Source of the DNA: an uncultured Eggerthellaceae bacterium
Lineage (GTDB): Bacteria; Actinomycetota; Coriobacteriia; Coriobacteriales; Eggerthellaceae
DNA: 23,398 bases
Direction: 5' to 3'
Assembly (NCBI GenBank): GCA_910588905.1
Contig: CAJURZ010000026.1
Location: 1-23,398 of the forward strand
Shown here: in pieces, positions 6,084 through 13,316 of the stretch
How the letters are laid out: every line of letters begins with the position of its first letter
Numbering within the stretch: the stretch's first letter is position 1
The notes under the pieces: model-generated
The model's input: only the letters and a program-made list of their open reading frames with translations
Told to the model about the DNA's origin: nothing
Database searches by the model: none
Position numbers and translations under genes: made by a program

Positions 6084-8843
6084 ATGACGCGCCGCAATAT
6101 AGAGCTGCTCCTCCTCGTGGTGGCAGCGCCCATCGTGATCGTGCTCTTCGCCATGCTGGTGGTGACCGGTGGCCAAGAGCTCTCCTTCAATACGCTGGGG
6201 GTGCCCATCGGCATTTTCGTGGCGTTCATCGCGGCCCACGTTGCTGTGCGCAAGCTGGCACCCAACGCTGACCCGGCGCTGCTCCCCATCACCTTCGCTC
6301 TCTCCGGGGTAGGCATCGCCTTCGTCACGCGCTTGGCGCCGAACGCCGCCCCTCGCCAGCTCATGTGGCTCTTCGGCGGCGTGGCCATCCTGGTCATCCT
6401 GCTGCTGGTTGTCCGCAACATGGACAAGCTGGCTGGCTACAAGTACACGCTCATGATCGTGGGCGTGCTGCTGTTGCTGGCGCCCATGCTGCCGGTGGTA
6501 GGCACTGAGATCAACGGCAGCCGCCTGTGGTTGCGCATTGGCGATCTGTCGTTCCAGCCCGGCGAGCTGGCGAAAATATGCATCGTGCTGTTCCTAGCGG
6601 CCTACTTAGCCCAGAACCGCGAGATGCTCTCCATCTTCACCTGGCAAGTGGGGCCGGTGAAGTTGCCATCGTTGGCCACATTGATGCCGTTGCTGTTCAT
6701 GTGGGCGTTGGCGTTCCTCATCGTCGTGCTGGAGAAGGACCTGGGCAGCGCCCTCGTGCTGTTCCTAGTGTTCTTGGTGATGCTCTACGTGGCTACGGGC
6801 AAGAAGTTGTACCTGATCGTGGGGGTTGTGCTGGCGGGCGTGGCAGCCATAGCCCTCTACTTCATGTTCGGGCACGTGCAAACCCGCGTGGCCATATGGC
6901 TGGACCCCTTCGCGGACGCTCAGGATAAGGGCTATCAGATCGTGCAGAGCCTCTACTCCTTGGCAGATGGCGGCCTCTTCGGCCAAGGTATCGGCCGGGG
7001 CATGTCTACCGACATCCCCTACGTGGAATCTGACTTCATCTTCGCGGCCATCGGCGAAGAGACGGGGCTTCTGGGCGCGGCGGGGGTGCTGCTGCTCTAT
7101 CTCTGCTTCGCCATCCGGGGCATCCTCACGGCGGCCCGCGCCAAGAGCGACTTCAGCTCGTTCACGGCCGTGGGCGCCACCTCCATCGTCATCTTGGGCG
7201 CCTTCATCATCGTGGGCGGCGTGACACGGCTGATCCCGCTCACGGGCATCACGCTTCCCTTCATCAGCCAAGGTGGTTCATCGCTTTTGGCGGGCTTCAT
7301 CATCGTGGCATTGCTGCTGCGCATCGGCGACCAAGCTACCGGCCGCGAAGCGGAGATGACCTCAGCTGCCAGCACGTCCCTTCATGCGAACAGCGTGCTG
7401 GGTCGCGTGGCTCTGGGGAAGCGGCTGACCGGCACCATCATCATGTATTCGGTGCTCTTCGCCGCATTGGTGGCGAACCTCACGTGGATCATGGTGGTAG
7501 ATGCCGAAGCCATCCAGTCTATGCCCGGCAACAATCACACCATCGTGAAGGAAGAGCATTCCGAACGGGGCACCATCTCCACCTATGACGGGGTGGTCCT
7601 GGCGCGCTCTGTGGAACAGGATGATGGCACCTACCAGCGCGAATATCCGGCAGGGGACATGGCTACCCATGTGGTGGGCTACTACTCCGGCAAGTATGGC
7701 ATGAGCGGTATAGAAGCCTCCATGAACGACACGCTGCGCGGTCAGGAGAACTACGCGAATTGGACTGACGTTATCAACTCACTGGCAGGTATCGGCAACC
7801 CGGGCAATGATGTGACGCTTACCCTGAACTCGAAGGTGCAGGCGGCGGCTCAGGAGGCTCTTGAGGGGCTTACCGGTGCTTGTGTCGTGATGGATCCCAC
7901 CACCGGTGCCGTGTTGGGTATGGCCTCTTCGCCCACCTACGATGCCGCGGCTTTCGAAGAGGTCATCGCGAATGCCAACGCCGGTTCATCCGAGCTGCTG
8001 AACCGCGCCACCCAGGCGCTCTATGCCCCGGGCTCCACCTTCAAGACAGTAACGCTCTCCGGTGCTTTGGCGAACGGGGTATGCACGCCGGATTCCATCT
8101 ATGACGCACCTGCGGAGATGGATATCGGCAACGCGCCTGTCACGAATTTCAACGACAAGGGCTACGGGCAGATCACCGTGGCGAATGCCTTCGAAGTATC
8201 AGCGAACACGGTCTTCGGCCAGATCGGCGTAGAGATGGGCAGTGATGCCCTCGTCCGCGCGGCCGAGGGCTTCGGCTTCAACAAAGAGATCAAGTTCGAC
8301 CTGCCCGTGGCGAAATCGCTCATGCCCGATCCGGCGGAGATGACCACGTGGGAGACGGCTTGGGCGGCCGATGGGGAACCGGTGGGCGAACATGCCTCCC
8401 CGGCTGGCCCTCAGGCCACGGTGCTGCAGATGGCGCTCGTGGGGTGCGCGGAAGCCCATGGGGGAGAGGTGCTCAACCCGTACCTGGTGGAGGGTATCTA
8501 TAGCGCCAGCGGTGAGCGCAGCTACGCAGCCGCGCTATCCAAGTTCGCCGATCCCATCAACTCCCAAGTAGCCGATCAGGTGCTGGAGGTCATGCGGGGT
8601 GTGGTCACCCAGGGTACGGCCACGGACGCGGCCATCTCCGGGGTGAGCATCGCGGGCAAGACGGGTACTGCCGAGAAAGAAGGTCGCGAAGACGATAGCT
8701 GGTTCATCGGCATTGGTGATGCCGATGGCGCGCGCAACGTGGTGGTGGCCATCATGGTGGAGGATGCGGGTCGTTCCGTCCATGCGGCCGGGTTGTCCCG
8801 GGAAGTCATGCGCGCCGCCCTGGAAGTGCAGGGAGCGCTGTAA
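6084..8843 (+). CDS. Fused RodA/FtsW glycan polymerase and class B penicillin-binding protein
   Basis: 919 residues in one uninterrupted frame. Residues 1 to about 425 are a SEDS polytopic membrane domain with family motifs (GSRLWLRIGDLSFQPGELAK; FAAIGEETGLLGA; GITLPFISQGGSS). A second membrane segment (about 453-480) introduces a class B PBP: a pedestal region and a transpeptidase domain (about 590-915) with Ser651-Thr-Phe-Lys654, Ser706-Ala-Asn708 and Lys859-Thr-Gly861. No PASTA domains. The protein should polymerise lipid II into glycan and crosslink it from one polypeptide. In mycobacteria rodA and pbpA are adjacent separate genes at this position, so a gene fusion is inferred; similar fusions may exist in Coriobacteriia. 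Ribosome-binding sequence AAGGG lies just upstream. Last gene of the operon; no kinase gene follows. Whether it serves elongation or division is not decidable here. Confidence 0.93.
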   Translation: MTRRNIELLLLVVAAPIVIVLFAMLVVTGGQELSFNTLGVPIGIFVAFIAAHVAVRKLAPNADPALLPITFALSGVGIAFVTRLAPNAAPRQLMWLFGGVAILVILLLVVRNMDKLAGYKYTLMIVGVLLLLAPMLPVVGTEINGSRLWLRIGDLSFQPGELAKICIVLFLAAYLAQNREMLSIFTWQVGPVKLPSLATLMPLLFMWALAFLIVVLEKDLGSALVLFLVFLVMLYVATGKKLYLIVGVVLAGVAAIALYFMFGHVQTRVAIWLDPFADAQDKGYQIVQSLYSLADGGLFGQGIGRGMSTDIPYVESDFIFAAIGEETGLLGAAGVLLLYLCFAIRGILTAARAKSDFSSFTAVGATSIVILGAFIIVGGVTRLIPLTGITLPFISQGGSSLLAGFIIVALLLRIGDQATGREAEMTSAASTSLHANSVLGRVALGKRLTGTIIMYSVLFAALVANLTWIMVVDAEAIQSMPGNNHTIVKEEHSERGTISTYDGVVLARSVEQDDGTYQREYPAGDMATHVVGYYSGKYGMSGIEASMNDTLRGQENYANWTDVINSLAGIGNPGNDVTLTLNSKVQAAAQEALEGLTGACVVMDPTTGAVLGMASSPTYDAAAFEEVIANANAGSSELLNRATQALYAPGSTFKTVTLSGALANGVCTPDSIYDAPAEMDIGNAPVTNFNDKGYGQITVANAFEVSANTVFGQIGVEMGSDALVRAAEGFGFNKEIKFDLPVAKSLMPDPAEMTTWETAWAADGEPVGEHASPAGPQATVLQMALVGCAEAHGGEVLNPYLVEGIYSASGERSYAAALSKFADPINSQVADQVLEVMRGVVTQGTATDAAISGVSIAGKTGTAEKEGREDDSWFIGIGDADGARNVVVAIMVEDAGRSVHAAGLSREVMRAALEVQGAL

Positions 8844-8868
8844 CCCCCGAGTAGCCGGCACAGCGGGT

Positions 8869-8908
8869 TTCGTAGGGGCCGAGCTGGCTCGGCCCGACGC
8901 AACACCCC
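8869..8908. repeat. Palindromic element copy 9
   Basis: TTCGTAGG then perfect arms GGGCCGAGC (8876-8884) and GCTCGGCCC (8887-8895) around TG, right flank GACGCAACACCCC. Same subtype as copy 2; 26 bases after the fusion gene stop. Confidence 0.85.
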
Positions 8909-8947
8909 GGAAAACCCTGCAGGTGTGCACAGGTCACAACCCACAAC

Positions 8948-8971
8948 CCCGCTGCGTAAGCAGCGGGAATA
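8948..8971 (+). terminator. Hairpin, possible operon terminator
   Basis: Perfect 8-base stem CCCGCTGC / GCAGCGGG with a GTAA loop, followed by AATAGTTAA, a poor T-tract. It lies about 105 bases after the fusion gene and before the next gene, consistent with the end of the fhaA operon, but weak as a classical intrinsic terminator. Confidence 0.5.
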
Positions 8972-9027
8972 GTTAAGCGCCGCCGAAGAGGAGCAGGAGG
9001 GGTGCATTGACCGGCGCACATCCTCCC

Positions 9028-9054
9028 ACGTAGGGGTCGAACATGTTCGACCCC
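9028..9054. repeat. Palindromic element copy 10
   Basis: CACGTA then perfect 10-base arms GGGGTCGAAC (9033-9042) and GTTCGACCCC (9045-9054), centre AT. It abuts copy 11 with no spacer. Confidence 0.85.
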
Positions 9055-9079
9055 GGGCGGACCACGGTCCGCCCCTATG
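9055..9079. repeat. Palindromic element copy 11, containing an ATG
   Basis: Perfect arms GGGCGGACC (9055-9063) and GGTCCGCCC (9066-9074), centre AC, reverse orientation; right flank CTATG instead of the usual CTACG. The change creates the ATG at 9077 that opens the longest reading frame of the next gene. Confidence 0.85.
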
Positions 9080-9202
9080 AAGGACCTGTCGCGCGATCCG
9101 AACGTCCCAAAATCACGGTGCATGCACCAGCGGTCGGAGTACTACAATGTGCGCGAACCCAAGCGACCCCGAACGGAACAGGCCAGAGTGGAACAGGTCA
9201 GG

Positions 9203-11569
9203 ATGGAACGAACCATGACAAAGCGAACCCTTCCTTCCCGCAGCCCTCTTCGCATCAATGCTCTTGCAGGCTGGCTCATCTTCGTGGTCGTGGTGCTCAT
9301 CCTTGAGGTATCGCTCTTCAATCTTCCCCATTGGCAGACCGCCAACCTCACGCCTCAGACCTTGGCCACCCAGCACACCCTCACCCAGGACGAGCCGGCT
9401 ATCTTCGAGGTGGATACGCCCCAACCGGTGCAGACACTGCGCATCACCCCCAACCATTCCTGTGAGATCACCCTCGGGTTTCGGGACGAAGGGTCCCCCT
9501 TGAACTACACCACTTCCACCCATGAACTCTTCCTGGGCGTGCCTTCCTCCCAGCTATTCCAGCTGCACCCCTACGGTGCCATCAAAGACATCTCTCTTAC
9601 CCTGGTGAATCTGAGCGACCCTGCACTCAGGCGGGGGCTCTCGGAAGATGAGGCGGCTCAGATCGGCGTCACCCTGAAGGCGAACGAGCCCATTCCCTTC
9701 ACGTTCTCATTCCTTCGAGTGCTGGTCATCCTAGGGGTAGGGGCGCTCATCTGGGCGTTCCTGCCGAAGCGGCGCATCTATCAGCGCCCCGCATTCGATA
9801 CCTCCCCGCATCCTGCATCGGAGCATCCTGCGCCGGGGTACCCTACCTCCCCGCGGCTCACTCCCTTCGCCCGCTGCATCCTCATCCCCCTGACCGCGGG
9901 GCTCTGCGTGGTCTTCCTGGCCCAGCTGGCTATCCTTCCTGATACGCTCGGGGAGTATGGCAAGGGGTATTCCACCCTTTCCACCCCCGTTGCTGCCCAG
10001 GCCAGCACGGCCCAAAGCAGCAGCCAGACCCAGGGGTCGGATGCAAGCACCGCGGAGGCTTCCAATACCTCGGGCACGCCCCAGCCGCTTTCCGGGAGCG
10101 GCACTCAGGCAGCGCAGCGGCCTACACCGAACTCATCGCCGCTGGCCTACGTGTATCCAGCCACCTATGAGAGTGAATACGCGAAGCTGGCGCGGGCGTT
10201 CGCTGCAGGGCAGCTACATCTGCTGGATGAGCCCCCCGAGGGGCTGGAGACGGCAGACAACCCCTACGACCCTGCATCGCGCGGCCAGCAAGCCGGGACC
10301 AATGTGGGGGATTACTGGGACACTGCCTATTACAACGGGAAGCTCTATGTGTATTTCGGGGCGCTGCCCGCAGTGGTGTTCTATCTACCCTACTTCCTAA
10401 TCACGGGGCAAGACCTGCCGAATTTCGTACCCATTGCCGTGTGTCTCGTGGTGCTGATAGCGGGGATCGCTCGGTTGCTCGTCCAGCTGGCACGCCGCTG
10501 GATGCCAAACGTATCCGTGGGGGCTCTGGTGCTGGCACTGCTGCTGGTGAGCCTGGGCGCGCAGCTGGGGTGGCTCGTGCTCTCGCCGTCCATCTATCAA
10601 GTGCCGGTGGCCATGGGACTGGCGCTTTTGGTGTGGGCGGCGGTGTGCATGACCTCTCTGGACCGCAGGCCGCTTCTGGTGGTGCCGGGGGCGCTGATGG
10701 TAGCGCTCGTCTTCGCCTGTCGCCCGCAGATAGGCCTCTTCGGGCTCTTGCTGGTGCCCCTGGGCATCCAGGCTCTCTTGGCGAAGGGAACACTGCGTGC
10801 TCGCATGGGGTATCTGGCGGCGGCCTTGGCTCCGGTCGTGGTGGTGCTTGCGACCATCGGGCTGTACAACGCGCTGCGGTTCGGTAATCCCCTGGATTTC
10901 GGTGCAGCCTATAACCTGACCACCAACGACATGCGGCTGCGCCCCATGACCCTAGATGCGGCGAACCTGGCGCTGTTCTCCTACCTGTTCCAGCTGCCGG
11001 TGATCGAACCCTTCTTTCCCTTCCTGGAGCCGGTGTGGCCCTATCCGGGCAGCGCTGCACGCAGTGCCATCCAGACGGCCTGGGGCTATGCGGGCAACAT
11101 CACGGTGGAAAGCCCGCTGGGTGGCTTGCTTTGGCTCTCGCCCCTGGTGTGGTTCGTCTTGGCGCTGTTCTGGGCGAAGGGGCCCGGCTGTCTGGGGAAA
11201 GCGTCCGGCATAGGGCAGCTCTTAGGGAACGGGTTGCTCTCAGCGAAGGGCATGGCACTCCTGTGCTTGGTGCTCGTGGTAGCAGTGGTGATCCTGGACG
11301 GAGAAGGGGCGGGTATCCTGCCGCGTTATGCGCTTGATTTCTCGCTGCCGCCCCTGGTACTGGGGGCAGTGGGATTCATGGCCCTTGACACCCGGCGCAG
11401 CCCGGGGGAGGGTCCGGCCCGTTGGTGGGTTGCTTTGGGCATCATCATGCTGCTGGGGGGCGTGGTGGTTACTGTGGGTATTGCCTTCCACGCCGATGTG
11501 ATCCAGCTCAGCAGCATCTACGAGATGGCTCGCACCCACGCCCTGGTGAATGGTCTGTTGTTCCCCTAG
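9203..11569 (+). CDS. Large multi-pass membrane protein, GT-C glycosyltransferase-like
   Basis: 788 residues from this start. Topology: one N-terminal helix (INALAGWLIFVVVVLILEV), an extracytoplasmic beta-rich domain of about 150 residues, two more helices separated by a Pro-rich loop, a Ser/Thr/Gln/Ala-rich outer loop, then a bundle of about eight helices. Two segments, YYNGKLYVYFGALPAVVFYL and YNALRFGNPLDFG, recall uncharacterised polytopic proteins grouped with GT-C (family 39-like) sugar transferases, which use lipid-linked sugars; I cannot identify catalytic acids with confidence. The open frame extends upstream to 9077, but that ATG is inside a repeat and the intervening peptide is polar and rich in Arg/Glu. 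Starts at 9203 (AGGTCAGG just upstream) or 9215 put the first helix near the N-terminus. It stands alone, possibly adding sugars to wall polymers or surface proteins. Confidence 0.72.
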   Translation: MERTMTKRTLPSRSPLRINALAGWLIFVVVVLILEVSLFNLPHWQTANLTPQTLATQHTLTQDEPAIFEVDTPQPVQTLRITPNHSCEITLGFRDEGSPLNYTTSTHELFLGVPSSQLFQLHPYGAIKDISLTLVNLSDPALRRGLSEDEAAQIGVTLKANEPIPFTFSFLRVLVILGVGALIWAFLPKRRIYQRPAFDTSPHPASEHPAPGYPTSPRLTPFARCILIPLTAGLCVVFLAQLAILPDTLGEYGKGYSTLSTPVAAQASTAQSSSQTQGSDASTAEASNTSGTPQPLSGSGTQAAQRPTPNSSPLAYVYPATYESEYAKLARAFAAGQLHLLDEPPEGLETADNPYDPASRGQQAGTNVGDYWDTAYYNGKLYVYFGALPAVVFYLPYFLITGQDLPNFVPIAVCLVVLIAGIARLLVQLARRWMPNVSVGALVLALLLVSLGAQLGWLVLSPSIYQVPVAMGLALLVWAAVCMTSLDRRPLLVVPGALMVALVFACRPQIGLFGLLLVPLGIQALLAKGTLRARMGYLAAALAPVVVVLATIGLYNALRFGNPLDFGAAYNLTTNDMRLRPMTLDAANLALFSYLFQLPVIEPFFPFLEPVWPYPGSAARSAIQTAWGYAGNITVESPLGGLLWLSPLVWFVLALFWAKGPGCLGKASGIGQLLGNGLLSAKGMALLCLVLVVAVVILDGEGAGILPRYALDFSLPPLVLGAVGFMALDTRRSPGEGPARWWVALGIIMLLGGVVVTVGIAFHADVIQLSSIYEMARTHALVNGLLFP

Positions 11570-11709
11570 CCCAGGACCCTGAGCTTCTCCTCGTAACGTC
11601 AACAGCGGCATCTTAAGCGGCAGCGAAGTGCCTGAAGGGCCGTGCCATCAGAGGGTTCACTGCATTTGTGATGGTTATTTGAAGAAACATCGAATCCGTT
11701 ACCTAAGGG

Positions 11710-11738
11710 TATACAAACCGATGGCGAGCGTGTATAAA
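11710..11738 (+). promoter_or_regulatory. Candidate promoter of the small secreted protein gene
   Basis: TATACA (11710-11715, 4 of 6 to TTGACA) and TATAAA (11733-11738, 5 of 6 to TATAAT) separated by 17 bases, about 48 bases before the start codon. The 215-base gap upstream contains no other obvious signal. Prediction only. Confidence 0.45.
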
Positions 11739-11785
11739 GATTCGCGGTTGTTAAGAATGGTCAAACTAACAAAGGAGGAAAGACC

Positions 11786-12388
11786 ATGAAACTCACGAAG
11801 ATGGCTGGCGCTTTTGCACTGACTGCTGCAATGGCAATGGCAACCGTTCCGGCATTCGCAGCCACTACGGCAGAGAACGTTGAGCAGTTCACCTCTACGG
11901 ACGCCTCTAACGCTACCGCTTCCACGGACGTCAAGTTCGAGGTTGTCGACGCTTCTCTGAATGCTACCATCCCCACCAAGGTGGCTGTTGTTATCCCCTC
12001 CACGGGCGGCACCATCACCGGTCCCACCAACTATGAGATCGTCAACAACTCCACCGGTCCTATCCGCGTTTCCAAGCTGCAGGTGAGCGCTCCTAACGCT
12101 AACATGAGCATCCCCACCAGCTCCTGGACCACTGATCCGGCTGCTCCTTCTTCTGGCGGTATCATCCTGGGCACGCTCTCCATCGGTGGCGGCTCTCCTC
12201 TGCAGCTGTCTTCTGCAACGAACGGCGTTAGCGTTCAGACCTCCTACGCCAGCGCTCAGATTGCCAATGGCGCTAAGTGCTCCCTGGAGTTGGGCGGCAA
12301 GGTCCTCGCTCCCTCCGGTGGCCTGACTGCTTCTGACCTGACCTCTACGGCCATGAAGATCCAGTACACCATCACCAACCAGATCTAA
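11786..12388 (+). CDS. Small secreted surface protein, function unknown
   Basis: 200 residues with a clear signal peptide (MKLTKMAGAFALTAAMAMAT...AFA, cleavage predicted after Ala25). The mature part is rich in Thr, Ser, Ala and Gly, predicted all-beta, with no transmembrane anchor or sorting signal and a single Cys (in AKCSLELG). The segment VAVVIPSTGGTITGP followed by YEIVNNSTGPIRVSKLQV resembles a beta-sandwich domain I associate with small secreted proteins of gut Gram-positives; I cannot name a family. AAAGGAGG lies 8 bases before the ATG, a near-perfect ribosome-binding site, so strong expression is likely. A hairpin terminator follows. It heads a run of surface genes with the 182-residue anchored protein and the giant adhesin, and may be part of the same surface structure. 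Confidence 0.85.
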   Translation: MKLTKMAGAFALTAAMAMATVPAFAATTAENVEQFTSTDASNATASTDVKFEVVDASLNATIPTKVAVVIPSTGGTITGPTNYEIVNNSTGPIRVSKLQVSAPNANMSIPTSSWTTDPAAPSSGGIILGTLSIGGGSPLQLSSATNGVSVQTSYASAQIANGAKCSLELGGKVLAPSGGLTASDLTSTAMKIQYTITNQI

Positions 12389-12450
12389 TCTTGTTGGACT
12401 GACGTACCATCACACTGTGCAGGATCTACGCTGATTCGGCTCAGAGGAGG

Positions 12451-12478
12451 AAGGGCGGCCGAAAGACCGCCCTTCTTG
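12451..12478 (+). terminator. Intrinsic terminator after the secreted protein gene
   Basis: AAGGGCGG (12451-12458) pairs with CCGCCCTT (12467-12474) around CCGAAAGA, followed by CTTGT. GC-rich 8-base stem about 60 bases after the stop codon; the T-tract is short. Confidence 0.7.
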
Positions 12479-12551
12479 TATGAAGAGGTCAGACCTACCG
12501 CAAACGATAAGCTAAGGTGAGCAAAACAGAGGTTTGAGATCCGGAAAGCTC

Positions 12552-12574
12552 ATGGATGGCGAACATTCATCCAT
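12552..12574. other. Hairpin in the surface-gene intergenic region
   Basis: ATGGATG (12552-12558) pairs with CATCCAT (12568-12574) across 9 bases. A second, wider dyad surrounds it: CGCAAAC (12499-12505) with GTTTGCG (12594-12600). Position just upstream of the candidate -10 at 12628 would suit an operator or leader structure; nothing more can be said. Confidence 0.35.
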
Positions 12575-12627
12575 AAAAGAAGGTTCTCAAGCTGTTTGCG
12601 CGAAAAGTTGCTAGAATATTTTGCGCA

Positions 12628-12633
12628 TATAAT
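12628..12633 (+). promoter_or_regulatory. Candidate -10 box upstream of the membrane-anchored protein
   Basis: Perfect TATAAT, 39 bases before the ATG at 12672, in a locally AT-rich stretch. No matching -35 at normal spacing (the nearest, TTGCTA at 12608, is too close), so an activator or another factor may be needed. Confidence 0.4.
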
Positions 12634-12671
12634 CTGTAGGTGGCGCTTGCCTTAAATGATTGGAACGGGAA

Positions 12672-13220
12672 ATGCCAAACGAAAACGTTCAATACGAGTT
12701 TCAAGATGAGGGCACTGCTGGCGGACACAAGAAGAGTTTCATTGTTTGGATCGTCATTGCATCCATTGCATTGATCTTGGCACTCCTGGTAGGTCTGTAC
12801 TTCTTCATGAGTTCTACGCAATATGAAGACGCTGGTGGCGCATTGGGCCAGCTTGACGGCAAGACTCAGGAAGAGATTCAGGAAGAGCTGAATCGTTATG
12901 TGGAAGAGGGTATGCTGAATATCTCCATCGCTTCGCTCATCCGGTTCCCGGATGGCAATTCCGAAGGGGAGCTACGCATCGAGAACTCTCCCGCCAACCA
13001 CTATTTGATGCAGGTAGATATCACTCGGAACGACAACGGGGAAGTCATCTATTCCTCTGAACCCATTGAGCCGAACTACCACATCCAATATGGCAAGCTC
13101 AATCAAGATCTTCCTGCAGGAACCTACGAATGCACCGCAACTTTCTATGCCTTGAACATGGAGACGCGGGAAGTTGAGGGTCAAGCAGGCGCCGTCGTCA
13201 CCATCGTCGTTGAGAGCTAG
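12672..13220 (+). CDS. Membrane-anchored extracytoplasmic protein, function unknown
   Basis: 182 residues. A polar cytoplasmic N-terminus of about 20 residues is followed by one transmembrane helix (about 22-45, SFIVWIVIASIALILALLVG) and an outer part of about 135 residues. The outer part is acidic first (KTQEEIQEELNRYVEEG), then beta-rich with ENSPANHYLMQVDITRND, IEPNYHIQYGKLNQ and PAGTYECTATFYAL. This resembles small anchored proteins I have seen beside secreted surface proteins in gut Firmicutes and Coriobacteriia; no function is established that I know of. The start at 12672 uses ATG with GGAACGGGA upstream; an in-frame TTG at 12660 is possible but has no ribosome-binding site. It lies 96 bases before the giant adhesin gene and may be co-transcribed with it, acting as a membrane partner. 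Confidence 0.85.
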   Translation: MPNENVQYEFQDEGTAGGHKKSFIVWIVIASIALILALLVGLYFFMSSTQYEDAGGALGQLDGKTQEEIQEELNRYVEEGMLNISIASLIRFPDGNSEGELRIENSPANHYLMQVDITRNDNGEVIYSSEPIEPNYHIQYGKLNQDLPAGTYECTATFYALNMETREVEGQAGAVVTIVVES

Positions 13221-13225
13221 GCGAA

Positions 13226-13268
13226 CGCGAAAGACGGGTAGTTCATCCTCAGGAAAGACTCTTTCGCG
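13226..13268 (+). other. Stem-loop between the anchored protein and adhesin genes
   Basis: CGCGAAAGA (13226-13234) and TCTTTCGCG (13260-13268) are perfect 9-base complements with a 25-base loop, starting six bases after the upstream stop. No T-tract follows. It could be a partial terminator, a processing site or a protein target that sets the ratio of the two products. Confidence 0.55.
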
Positions 13269-13316
13269 GAAGCCAGTTCTCTGCCTTACGGTTTCAATGC
13301 TGGGAAGCAGAAGGAA

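Noticed and set aside
9077..9202. ATG at 9077 as the true start of the membrane protein
   Set aside because: It lies inside a palindromic repeat, has no ribosome-binding site and would add a polar Arg/Glu-rich tail before the first helix; kept only as a possibility.
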